Positions 37,100-45,726 of a stretch of DNA of 64,000 bases are shown piece after piece. The position numbers were made by a program, and so were the translations under genes. Below the pieces are notes generated by a model, which was not told the DNA's origin, made no database searches, and saw nothing but the letters and a program-made list of their open reading frames with translations. The stretch's first letter is position 1. Every line of letters begins with the position of its first letter. Source of the stretch: Leptolyngbya sp. BC1307 (lineage in GTDB: Bacteria > Cyanobacteriota > Cyanobacteriia > Phormidesmidales > Phormidesmidaceae); contig NZ_NRTA01000007.1 in assembly GCF_002286735.1 (NCBI RefSeq), positions 1-64,000 of the forward strand, in the 5' to 3' direction.

Positions 37100-37255
37100 A
37101 GACCTCTTGCATAATAGATTTAATGGTATTATTAAAGGTTTTGCCGAATTCCTTTAATATCTGCCCTTTAACTAGGGCCATCCAAACAGTGCAGGCAAAG
37201 GCCCTTTTATTTAAAACCCGTTAGCATATCACAAAAGTAATTATGCAAGAGGTCT
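37100..37255. mobile_element. MITE-like non-autonomous element, 156 bp, 16-bp perfect TIRs, 3-bp AAT TSD
   Basis: AGACCTCTTGCATAAT at 37100-37115 and ATTATGCAAGAGGTCT at 37240-37255; AAT at 37097-37099 and 37256-37258; no ORF inside; internal hairpins. Confidence 0.88.
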
Positions 37256-37260
37256 AATCA

Positions 37261-38031
37261 ATGAAAAAGAAACGTTTCATCTGTCTGGTAATCGGTATAG
37301 TTTCAGTCGTAGGTGTGAGCTGTGGGCGTGCAGAGCGGCCTGTCCAAGAAGCGGCTGTCCGTGAGGTAGCGGCTAAATCGCAGGACGAAGAAACTCGCTA
37401 TTTTGAGGAAGACCTTTACCTCACCAGTTCAGGAGAAAAACTGCCTATCAATGCCATTCGAGCAGAGCTGCTGTGTCCCATCTTCCCTCAGAACTTTCGA
37501 CAGGTTGCTGAAAGGGCAGATGCGATCGCCATTGGCAAACCTCTAGAATCTCTAGAAGAGAGCGAGATCAAGGTACACGACGATATCACGAGATACGAAT
37601 TTTCTGTCTCTGATTTTGCGGTAGAGACGGTACTAAAAGGCAGCTTTCAAGACGGCGATATCATTAGCTTGGGTCAAGATGTGGCTATTCTCGACGACGA
37701 GATTTACCGGTTGCCGGTTGGTCATGAAGATTGGAATGAGCGATCGCTGGTGCTCAGCACACCCAACAATTACCGCCCAGTCAAAAAAGGATCAAAGTAC
37801 ATTCTGTTTCTGTACAAAAGGACAGACGCTAACATTTACTTCCCGATTTACTACGCTCTTGGCCGGTTTAACGTTGATGGGACAGACGAACTCAACTATG
37901 AGCCTTACCCTGAGGTGTCCACGCATCTGAAGATTCGAGACTATGCGATCGCGCTATACCGTGCAGCAGCCCAAACCCCAGGTCAAAATCTGCTGTCTCA
38001 AATCGTTGAACAATCTGACACTGCCTTCTGA
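37261..38031 (+). CDS. Putative lipoprotein, hypothetical
   Basis: MKKKRFICLVIGIVSVVGVSCGRAERP signal peptide with lipobox. Confidence 0.75.
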   Translation: MKKKRFICLVIGIVSVVGVSCGRAERPVQEAAVREVAAKSQDEETRYFEEDLYLTSSGEKLPINAIRAELLCPIFPQNFRQVAERADAIAIGKPLESLEESEIKVHDDITRYEFSVSDFAVETVLKGSFQDGDIISLGQDVAILDDEIYRLPVGHEDWNERSLVLSTPNNYRPVKKGSKYILFLYKRTDANIYFPIYYALGRFNVDGTDELNYEPYPEVSTHLKIRDYAIALYRAAAQTPGQNLLSQIVEQSDTAF

Positions 38032-38045
38032 AGATTGTCCTCTCA

Positions 38046-38273
38046 CTAAGAAGCGTCATCCTTCATAGGCCCAGCGTCTTCTTTTATCGCCCAAAACTGC
38101 TGAAACCAGGTGAGTAGCATAGCGATCGCCACTAGCCCGCCTAGCACCCAAGCTACCGTCCGAAAATTGGTCGCCACTAGCAGCAAAAAGTAGCCCAGGC
38201 CAACGCTGCCTAATAAAACAATTGTTTGCCAGCGGCGCAGGGCCTGAGTCCACAGCAATTGCCTTTGTTTCAC
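38046..38273 (-). CDS. Small hypothetical membrane protein
   Basis: 75 aa, two TM segments. Confidence 0.55.
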   Translation of the reverse strand: MKQRQLLWTQALRRWQTIVLLGSVGLGYFLLLVATNFRTVAWVLGGLVAIAMLLTWFQQFWAIKEDAGPMKDDAS

Positions 38274-38368
38274 CGTTTCTCCCTCAGATGTAGGTCATTT
38301 AACGAGGCCATTCAAAGGATAGACTTGTAGCTAGCTTTTGTGACCTCAATGCCAGGGATTGTTCAAAT

Positions 38369-39502
38369 ATGTCATCATACGACTGCATTATTGTCGGCGC
38401 GGGACCAGCAGGGGCAAGTGCGGCCTACCATTTGAGCAAAAACGGTCATCAAGTGCTGCTGCTAGAGAAGGCTTCGCTGCCTCGCTATAAGCCCTGCGGT
38501 GGCGGCGTTTCTCCGCAGATTGCAGACTGGTTTGACTTTGACTTTGAGCCAGTGATTTCGCAAAAGGTGACTCGCGCCCGGTATACCTGGAAGCTGGGAG
38601 ACGTGGTAGAAACTGACCTGAGTCTGCCAATTTGGATGGTGCGTCGCAATGAGTTTGATCACTACATTGTCCAGCAGGCACAGCGCAAAGGAGCGGTATT
38701 GCAAGATGACACCAAGGCGACGGGAATCGCTTTTGAAGAGAATTGCTGGAAAGTGACAACCAGCCGTAACGAGACGCTAACTGGCAAGTATTTAATCGCT
38801 GCCGATGGCGCGCGCGGTCCGATGGCTAAGTGGCTCGGTTTCAACAAGCGCAAGACGAGCGTGGCGGGTGCGATTGAAATCGAACCGAAGGTGGCGGTAG
38901 AAAATAGCCACGTGGTGCATTTTGAATTTGGTCTGCTGAAGAATGGCTACGTGTGGAATTTTCCTAAAGCGGACGGCTATTCGATTGGCAGCGGCGCTTT
39001 TTGTACGAACCAGCGCAAAGGTGGCGATCTGGTGCAGCCGATGGTGGACTATGCGGCTTCGTTTGGGGTGGATGGCGATCGCACCCAAAAACACGGCCAC
39101 CCGGTCTGCCTGTGGGACGGCGACCAAACCCTGCACACCCAAAATGCCCTGCTCGCAGGAGAAGCCGCCTGCGTTGTCGATCCCTTCACTGCCGAAGGCA
39201 TTCGTCCTTCTATTTTTACCGGCATCAAAGCGGCTGAGGCTGTTGACCTAGCGCTAGCAGGCGACTCAGATGCCCTGGCAAACTATAGCCGCATCATTGC
39301 CGACGAGTTAGGCAGTGAAATGCGCTTGGCATCGCGATTAGCTAAGGCGTTTTACACCGCCCCTAAGCTGGGCTATCGCACCATTATCAAGCAGCCATCG
39401 GCAACAAGGGCGATGGTGAAAATATTCACGGGCGAGCTGAAGTATGCCGATATGGTGCAGAAGGCGTTGCGGCGGCTGAGTGGGGGGCTCTTGGCACGAT
39501 AG
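38369..39502 (+). CDS. Geranylgeranyl reductase family FAD-dependent oxidoreductase (ChlP-like)
   Basis: DCIIVGAGPAGASAAYHLSKNGHQVLLLEKASLPRYKPCGGGVS; GEAACVVDPFTAEGIRPSIFTG. Confidence 0.9.
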   Translation: MSSYDCIIVGAGPAGASAAYHLSKNGHQVLLLEKASLPRYKPCGGGVSPQIADWFDFDFEPVISQKVTRARYTWKLGDVVETDLSLPIWMVRRNEFDHYIVQQAQRKGAVLQDDTKATGIAFEENCWKVTTSRNETLTGKYLIAADGARGPMAKWLGFNKRKTSVAGAIEIEPKVAVENSHVVHFEFGLLKNGYVWNFPKADGYSIGSGAFCTNQRKGGDLVQPMVDYAASFGVDGDRTQKHGHPVCLWDGDQTLHTQNALLAGEAACVVDPFTAEGIRPSIFTGIKAAEAVDLALAGDSDALANYSRIIADELGSEMRLASRLAKAFYTAPKLGYRTIIKQPSATRAMVKIFTGELKYADMVQKALRRLSGGLLAR

Positions 39503-39525
39503 TTGCCTCTGAGAGTCACGCAGAC

Positions 39526-39627
39526 TTAGGCCGCTAGCGTTAACGATTCCATCCAAGCAGGACTGCCATAGATACCGGCTAACGGCTCGTCAATCTCGAA
39601 TAAAAGCAAAACACTGTCATGTTTCAT
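39526..39627 (-). CDS. Possible small ORF (33 aa) overlapping the GIY-YIG gene end
   Basis: ATGAAACATGA overlap; MKHDSVLLLFEIDEPLAGIYGSPAWMESLTLAA*. Confidence 0.3.
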   Translation of the reverse strand: MKHDSVLLLFEIDEPLAGIYGSPAWMESLTLAA

Positions 39628-40504
39628 CGAGCAGTCTTTCCTCTATCTTCTTGAGTGAGACGCCTTCCTCAGTAAGCCAACTCGTAGGCCCCGACTTGCT
39701 GTTCCCGGAGATAAGCGCTGCCGCATATGATGAAGAGCTAGGCGCTATATCTTTGGTGAGCTTGTAATTTTCGCCATCGGATTTCACTGTTCCGTCGTCG
39801 ATCCATTTTTCACGCATCGCTACAGCTTTCTTGGGCATGCTCGGATTGTTTTTTCCGGAAATGTCCGAACCTTCAAACAGCACGAAGCCGTCGTCGGACT
39901 GTTGTCCCGTTGCCTTCACAGTAGAAGAGGAGAATGAGAATGTAAAGTTAGCTAGCTTTCGAGCTTCTGACTCAGGCCTTTTAGGAGAGGCCACTACCTT
40001 AACCGGCTCCAAAACTCTGTGACCCAGAGTTCCCATCACAATTCGGAGATTATGTATGTACTCTTCCATAACGTCTCTATCAGCTCTCGGAAGAACGGAT
40101 TCGGTAGGCGTATTGCCGCTCTCAATTCGATAGCGGTCAGCAGCTCTGCTGATGGCGGTGAGACGTGACTCTAGATATTTAACGTGTGCTCTAGTAAGAT
40201 TTTCGCCTTTGCTAGTGAAGATAATTACTTCATTCCAGAAATCTTGATCCCTTTCTTGTTGGCTGAGCCGCTTCACCACGTTTTCAGATTCGCCAATATA
40301 AGCGCGATCACCTGTTTTCGCAGTCTGTTTCTCTAGAAGAAAATAGACTCCAGGACGCTCGGTCTCTGACCACTCTTTAAGTTCATTTAGCCTGCTTCTA
40401 GGGCACGCAATTGCTTGACCTGACCAATTAGCAATTTCGACATGCCTAATACCGGATGGAACTCCATCGGCAAGATACACAGTAACCTTACGACCAAAAT
40501 TCAT
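39617..40504 (-). CDS. GIY-YIG nuclease with DUF4357-like C-terminal domain
   Basis: GVYFLLEKQTAKTGDRAYIGESENVVKRLSQQ; C-terminal GDDGFVLFEGSDISGKNNPSM...REKWIDDGTV region. Confidence 0.82.
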   Translation of the reverse strand: MNFGRKVTVYLADGVPSGIRHVEIANWSGQAIACPRSRLNELKEWSETERPGVYFLLEKQTAKTGDRAYIGESENVVKRLSQQERDQDFWNEVIIFTSKGENLTRAHVKYLESRLTAISRAADRYRIESGNTPTESVLPRADRDVMEEYIHNLRIVMGTLGHRVLEPVKVVASPKRPESEARKLANFTFSFSSSTVKATGQQSDDGFVLFEGSDISGKNNPSMPKKAVAMREKWIDDGTVKSDGENYKLTKDIAPSSSSYAAALISGNSKSGPTSWLTEEGVSLKKIEERLLDET

Positions 40505-40836
40505 CTAAAAATTGCCTTATCTCCATAAATTTCTCCTCATGCTCAGATACTATATTTATCGACCTTAGTAGCTTTATCGTCTTTTATACATTGCCATTGT
40601 TTAATCGCTGATACCGTCGAGCCCACCATAGGTCACATTGCTGCTGTAAGCTCAGCCCAATTTCTGGAGTAGCGCTGAGCGGTGCTCCCAATTATGGGGC
40701 GAGGCCAACAGGCAGGTTCTGTGACTTGAGATCTAAGATGTATAAAGCCTCTAGATACCCCTCAGATAAGGTCCCACCGGGCTCAGGCGGGTATACAGAT
40801 GAAGGCAAGTTCGCTTGATGTCAGGAATCAACTGCT

Positions 40837-40893
40837 ATGCAGATTGTGATTGAAATACCCGATGCGATCGCCCGACGGCTCCAGACCGACTGA
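40837..40893 (+). pseudogene. Truncated antitoxin-like (UPF0175-like) remnant
   Basis: MQIVIEIPDAIARRLQTD* resembles the N-terminus of small UPF0175-like proteins and then stops. Confidence 0.35.
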
Positions 40894-41022
40894 AGTAATC
40901 TGACTCGACGTGATACTTAATACGCTACGCTAGCAGAGTAATCTCTGGTCTTGGTCAGTTTGTCAACTGCGCGGCGCAATTTATCAACCTCCGTCAGGAC
41001 GACGCCACCCGCCACCGCCCCG

Positions 41023-42489
41023 ATGTGGTTTACCGACCACATGCTTTTCCACTACCAGCGCTGTCGTCGCCGTGTCTATCTCGACAGCTACGGGGATACA
41101 ACGCTTAAAGATCCGCCCAGCGACTATTTTGTAAAGCTGCGCGAAGACAGCGCTGAGCACAGAACTGCCATGCTTGCCCAGTTCAAGCCTTTGCAGCGGC
41201 CTGTCTTTGAGCGGAATAATTGGGAAGCCGGAGCCAACGCTACTTACCAAATGATGGCCGATGGCGTTGAGACTATCTACCGGGGCGTGCTGACGGCCCA
41301 AGGCCCTGGCGATGTGCGGTATCGCAGCGAGCCAGATGTGCTAGTGAAACGTGCTGGCGAGTCCTGGCTGGGCGATTGGTACTATGTGCCGTACAACGTC
41401 AAACTGGGCAAAAAGCCCAAACCCGAATATCAGCTAGTGGCAGCTTTCGCAGCTTATGTGCTCGCCGAAGTGCAGGGCGTGTGGCCCGAGACCGCCTGGC
41501 TCTTGCTCAAAGAAAAGCAGTACGCTGTGACTCTGGGTCGCTACGTTCCTAAGCTGCAAGACGCCTTAGACGATTGCTTAGAGGCTCAGTCCGGCGTGCT
41601 TACGGCGGCGAATCCACCAGAAGTCTTTATCTCCCGTAGCCGCTGCGATATGTGCCCGTGGTTGGGGCACTGCTACCAGGAAGCAAAAGCACAAAATCAC
41701 CTCTCACTGCTGCCGGGCGTCACCAAAAAACGCTATCCCACGCTCGTAGAGATGGGCATTACGACGGTTGAAGCCTTGGCCAGCGCGCAGCCATCTCACC
41801 TGGCCTATTCGCTAGACGTAGAGCAGATGGTGACTGAGAAAATGATCTTTCAAGCGCAGGCGAACTGGACAGAGAAGGCGATCGCCCGCCTCCATAAAAG
41901 CCGCTTCCCACTGACGCCCAGTGACGTTCCCACCACCGATATCGAACTCTATTTCGACATAGAAGCTGCTCCAGATAAAGACCTGATTTATCTGCACGGC
42001 GTTTTAGTCGTCAATAACCGCACCCAGGAAGAAACCTTCCACGCCCTCGTCGCCGAAGCCCCCGAGCACGAAGAAACTGCCTGGTTTGAGTTTTTGGCCC
42101 TGGTCGATAGCTATCCCAACGCGCCGATCTATCACTTTTGCCCCTACGAAGCGCAAACGGTGAGTAGACTCAGCGAGCTGTACGGTGATGGCGGCGTCAA
42201 TATAGACCATTTGCTCAACCGCTTCGTCGATATTCACAAGCGCGTTGTCGAGGCGGTGGCGCTGCCGGTAGAAAGCTACGCGCTGAAGCATCTGGCTCGC
42301 TGGATGGGGTTTGAGTGGCGAGATGAAGATGCCAATGGGGCACAGTCGATTTGCTGGTACGACGACTGGCTGACGACAGGCGATCGCACCTACCTCGACA
42401 CCATCCTCCGCTACAACGAAGACGACTGCCAGGCCACTTACCGCGTCAAAGACTGGCTGGTAAAGTTTGCCCAACCGTTCTGGCAGTAA
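41023..42489 (+). CDS. TM0106 family RecB-like putative nuclease
   Basis: MWFTDHMLFHYQRCRRRVYLDSYGD; CDMCPWLGHCYQEAK; DIELYFDIEAAPDKDLIYLHGVLV; RYNEDDCQATYRVKDWL; internal start preferred over TTG at 40951. Confidence 0.88.
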   Translation: MWFTDHMLFHYQRCRRRVYLDSYGDTTLKDPPSDYFVKLREDSAEHRTAMLAQFKPLQRPVFERNNWEAGANATYQMMADGVETIYRGVLTAQGPGDVRYRSEPDVLVKRAGESWLGDWYYVPYNVKLGKKPKPEYQLVAAFAAYVLAEVQGVWPETAWLLLKEKQYAVTLGRYVPKLQDALDDCLEAQSGVLTAANPPEVFISRSRCDMCPWLGHCYQEAKAQNHLSLLPGVTKKRYPTLVEMGITTVEALASAQPSHLAYSLDVEQMVTEKMIFQAQANWTEKAIARLHKSRFPLTPSDVPTTDIELYFDIEAAPDKDLIYLHGVLVVNNRTQEETFHALVAEAPEHEETAWFEFLALVDSYPNAPIYHFCPYEAQTVSRLSELYGDGGVNIDHLLNRFVDIHKRVVEAVALPVESYALKHLARWMGFEWRDEDANGAQSICWYDDWLTTGDRTYLDTILRYNEDDCQATYRVKDWLVKFAQPFWQ

Positions 42490-42506
42490 AGGTCTGGCAG
42501 TAAAGC
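42479..42506 (+). repeat. 14-bp x2 tandem repeat covering stop codon of TM0106 family gene
   Basis: tctggcagtaaagg / tctggcagtaaagc; TAA stop at 42487-42489 in unit 1. Confidence 0.9.
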
Positions 42507-42509
42507 TTT

Positions 42510-43880
42510 CTACAGCGAATTCAAAAACTTCAGCATCGCTGCGCGTCCCTCTTTGCTCAGCGCCATAAATGCCTGCTTCGCATTCTCAGCCTCGCCCCCA
42601 TGCCACAGAATTGCCTCTTCAACCGTGCGCGCTCTGCCATCGTGCAAGTAGCCCGAATAAGGCAGCACCGTCTGGGTGAGTCCCAAGCCCCATAGCGGTG
42701 CCGTCCGCCATTCTTGACCGGTGGCCTCAAAGTCGGGTCGATTATCGGCTAAGGCTTCGCCCATATCGTGAAGTAACAAATCGGTATAAGGCTGAATCGT
42801 CTGGTGCGCCAACGCCTTCACAGTCGCTGAACCTGTCTGAATCGAAGTGAGATGGCAGGCTGCGCAGTTGGCATCGGCAAAGAGTTTTTCGCCTCTTTGC
42901 ACTATCGGATTATCTACCTGAGTACGCGCAGGAACGGCTAGGGTTTGCGTGTAGAAAGCAGAGGCTTCTAACGTATCGGCGTCAATCTCTGTCGTGCCGT
43001 CGTCGTTGGGTAGGAGCGGATTGGCAATGCCCATATCGTGCGCGTAAGCGGTTGCCGTTTGGGAGAGCAGATTGGCCGAGTTTGCCTTCAGGCCAAAGCG
43101 CCCTACATCCATTCGCTGCTGCTCAAAGTTCCACACGTGGTTGGTTCGCCCTGAGATGCCGTCATTGTTTTTGTCTTCCGGGTCGGAGAGCTTTTTCAGC
43201 GTTCTTTCGGGAATAGCTTCGAGCAACCCAACGCCAAAAATCGGTGGGGGAATTCTCAGGGAAGTCAACAGATCTTCGCTAATAGGACTGTTGTTATCAA
43301 TAGCAGAAAGGGTGATTTGGGGCGATCGCAACTCATACCCCTCACCATCTGGATACTGACCGCTCATCTCTTGCCATTCCAAAGTCACGCTCGCCTCTGG
43401 CTGTACGCCATACACGCCGCTATCTTGCAGCTGTGTTCCAATCACCGGATCGGGCACGACGCCTTCAGTTTTGACAATTGGGCGATCGCTCGAAGCCGGT
43501 AAACTCGTTCGCACCAGCGCCTGGCCGAGCTGCGGCATGCCCCGGCCATTTTTGATATGACAGCCCGCGCAGGAGTTGTTATTAAAGGTCGGGCCGAGCC
43601 CCGGATGGATGGGCGCAGGCGCAGTTACAAATACCGCGTCGAAGGCGACATCGCCTTCAGCGTGTAAGTCCATCTCTTGGGCATTTAGGCCCGGAGCGGG
43701 CTGGCCGAAGGCGTGCGAAGACCGGTTGTAGAAGGTGGTTTCGCCGCCAGCTTGATAGTTGGGCGTGGGGGTAGTGCCCTGCTTAAGGCTAATAGAAAGG
43801 AGAGCGGCAACGGCGATCGCTGCCGCAAACAACAGCAGATAGCCCAGCAGCCGCGAAGGGCGAGAAGAGGAAGAAGCCAT
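42510..43880 (-). CDS. Di-heme oxidoreductase family protein (cytochrome c-type)
   Basis: Two CxxCH motifs: CAGCHIKNGRGMPQLG and CAACHLTS; DMGEALADNRPDFEATGQEWRTAPLWGLG. Confidence 0.92.
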   Translation of the reverse strand: MASSSSRPSRLLGYLLLFAAAIAVAALLSISLKQGTTPTPNYQAGGETTFYNRSSHAFGQPAPGLNAQEMDLHAEGDVAFDAVFVTAPAPIHPGLGPTFNNNSCAGCHIKNGRGMPQLGQALVRTSLPASSDRPIVKTEGVVPDPVIGTQLQDSGVYGVQPEASVTLEWQEMSGQYPDGEGYELRSPQITLSAIDNNSPISEDLLTSLRIPPPIFGVGLLEAIPERTLKKLSDPEDKNNDGISGRTNHVWNFEQQRMDVGRFGLKANSANLLSQTATAYAHDMGIANPLLPNDDGTTEIDADTLEASAFYTQTLAVPARTQVDNPIVQRGEKLFADANCAACHLTSIQTGSATVKALAHQTIQPYTDLLLHDMGEALADNRPDFEATGQEWRTAPLWGLGLTQTVLPYSGYLHDGRARTVEEAILWHGGEAENAKQAFMALSKEGRAAMLKFLNSL

Positions 43881-43918
43881 GGACGCTCAGCAAGAAGTGG
43901 GTGTCAGTAAACGAATGC

Positions 43919-45106
43919 TTAAATCAGAGGAACCACTTCGGTTTCGAGGGTGCTTTTGACTTCGAGAATGGCGGCGATCGCCTGCTCAATCTCATCGGCT
44001 GCCGCCTCATCGGTCAGAGACTTTTCCAATGGTGTGGGCACCGCATTTAACGCGCTGTTGGCAGCAGCGAACTGATCGGTCACTTTTTTATCTAGCGCGG
44101 GGTCACGCGCTGCGACATAGGTACTGATACTGGCGTCAGTTTTTGTGCCCGCTTCAGGAAACTGACCGAAATAACCATTTTCAGCACTCTGTAAGTTGCT
44201 CTTCAGATCGTTGATAGTCTGGGCGCTAAAGCGGCTCTCTAACCCTTCGGTATCCTGCGCTGTAAAGGGCGCAGCCAGCTTTTCTTCACCCACTTCAGTC
44301 AGGCTGTCAATGATGCCTGAGACCAGCTCCTGACCGGCAGCAGCAATGGTTGGGTAGACCGCATTATCGGCGCTGCCCGCACTGGCAAAAACCGTTTCGT
44401 AAGCAGGCTGACCTTCGATGCCTGCTGTCCAGCTCGCGAGCAGAGCATCAGCCGAGGTATTGAGGTCTTCGCCAAGGGCCGAGAGGTAGGCTTGTTCGCG
44501 ATCGCTAAAGTCACTCACGGCTTTACTCGCATCTGTCCCAAACAAGATGTACTCAATTGAGTGCATACCACGCTCAGTGTCTTGCAGCTGGGCCACACTC
44601 TCTGCCGTAATCGGCTCAGAACCTGCCAAAACTTGCTCAATATCCGTCTGATTGACCGGCCAAGAATCCATCGCTCCGTCAAACCCGAGCGACCCGGCAG
44701 GGCCAAAGGCAAAGGTCTCTGTCTGTTCCCAAGAAATTCGAGTTGCCGTCCATGCCTGGCGTGCAGCAGCCAGACTCGCTTCGGTTGGGCTGGCGACAAA
44801 AGCCTCAATCGCCTGATTAAGGGCTGCTGTACGCAAGGCAAACTGCTCGTATTGGGGAATGACCACCTTGCTAGTAAATTCTGAAATGACAGCGTCGTCA
44901 TCAAACGTGTTAGCCCACTGCAAACTTTCGTTAGCGGCTGCGCCTGGGCCACCTTCCCCGCCTTCTCCGCCCTCAACTTCTGTCATCGGCGCATCACCCC
45001 CTGCCGCTTCGCCGCTGCCCTCAGGCGTCGTCGTGCAGGCAGTCAACATAGATGCCGCCAAACCTAGAGATAGGAATAATTCTGCTGCTTTTAAATTTCT
45101 AGACAT
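43919..45106 (-). CDS. Imelysin family (iron-regulated) lipoprotein
   Basis: Start MSRNLKAAELFLSLGLAASMLTAC lipobox; RQAWTATRISWEQTETFAFGP; GMHSIEYILFG motifs. Confidence 0.92.
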   Translation of the reverse strand: MSRNLKAAELFLSLGLAASMLTACTTTPEGSGEAAGGDAPMTEVEGGEGGEGGPGAAANESLQWANTFDDDAVISEFTSKVVIPQYEQFALRTAALNQAIEAFVASPTEASLAAARQAWTATRISWEQTETFAFGPAGSLGFDGAMDSWPVNQTDIEQVLAGSEPITAESVAQLQDTERGMHSIEYILFGTDASKAVSDFSDREQAYLSALGEDLNTSADALLASWTAGIEGQPAYETVFASAGSADNAVYPTIAAAGQELVSGIIDSLTEVGEEKLAAPFTAQDTEGLESRFSAQTINDLKSNLQSAENGYFGQFPEAGTKTDASISTYVAARDPALDKKVTDQFAAANSALNAVPTPLEKSLTDEAAADEIEQAIAAILEVKSTLETEVVPLI

Positions 45107-45143
45107 GTCTCTTAAGAGGAATGATTGTAAAAACAATTCTATA

Positions 45144-45162
45144 GGTAATGACACTCGCTATC
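45144..45162 (-). promoter_or_regulatory. Candidate Fur box upstream of imelysin gene
   Basis: GGTAATGACACTCGCTATC matches 14/19 of GATAATGATAATCATTATC, about 38 bp upstream of the predicted ATG. Confidence 0.45.
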
Positions 45163-45640
45163 AATAGATAAAACAAAGAGCTTGAAAACAGTTCCCAATA
45201 TCACTTGGCAAAGCCTAAGCTCCACGCTGACAGCAGCGCGTAGGATACTTTGATAGATAGGGCTTCAGGTGGCCGGGTTCCTTGGAACCGATCTTTCACA
45301 GAAACAGCCCAAGCCTTTAATGGGATTCACTAAGGAATAGATTCGGGTAAATAGACGATAAGATTTCTAGCTAGTGGGCGATCGCTCCAAATAAGCAGTC
45401 ACCCGTTTCAGCCGCTGATCGTCAGTCGGGCACTACCAGACCGAAAATATAGCAAAGTGTGGATGCATTCGCGCTTTGCGGAGAACTGTACCTGTTGCTA
45501 TATAAGGCTTGCAGCCAGCGATGCTGCATGAGGCAAAGCGCCGAAAGCTATATTCTTCAAAAAAAGGTTTGACAAAGCGCCACCAGATCCGCACAATAGA
45601 GATCGCCTTGTTGAGAGAGCTTCACCGCTCTCGATAATAG

Positions 45641-45714
45641 GGGCCCGTAGTTCAATTGGTTAGAGCACCGCCCTGTCACGGCGGAAGTTGCGAGTTCGAA
45701 TCTCGTCGGGCCCG
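45641..45714 (+). tRNA. tRNA-Asp (GTC)
   Basis: GGGCCCG...CGGGCCCG acceptor; anticodon loop CCTGTCACGG; TTCGAATCTCG T-loop. Confidence 0.98.
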
Positions 45715-45726
45715 TTCTCCATTTTC

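Noticed and set aside
40951-41022. TTG-initiated N-terminal extension of the TM0106-family nuclease
   Set aside because: Extension has no family-like sequence; MWFTDHMLFHYQRCRRR at 41023 matches the expected N-terminus
42004-42474. 156-aa antisense ORF in the TM0106-family gene
   Set aside because: Shadow ORF due to GC-rich codon usage
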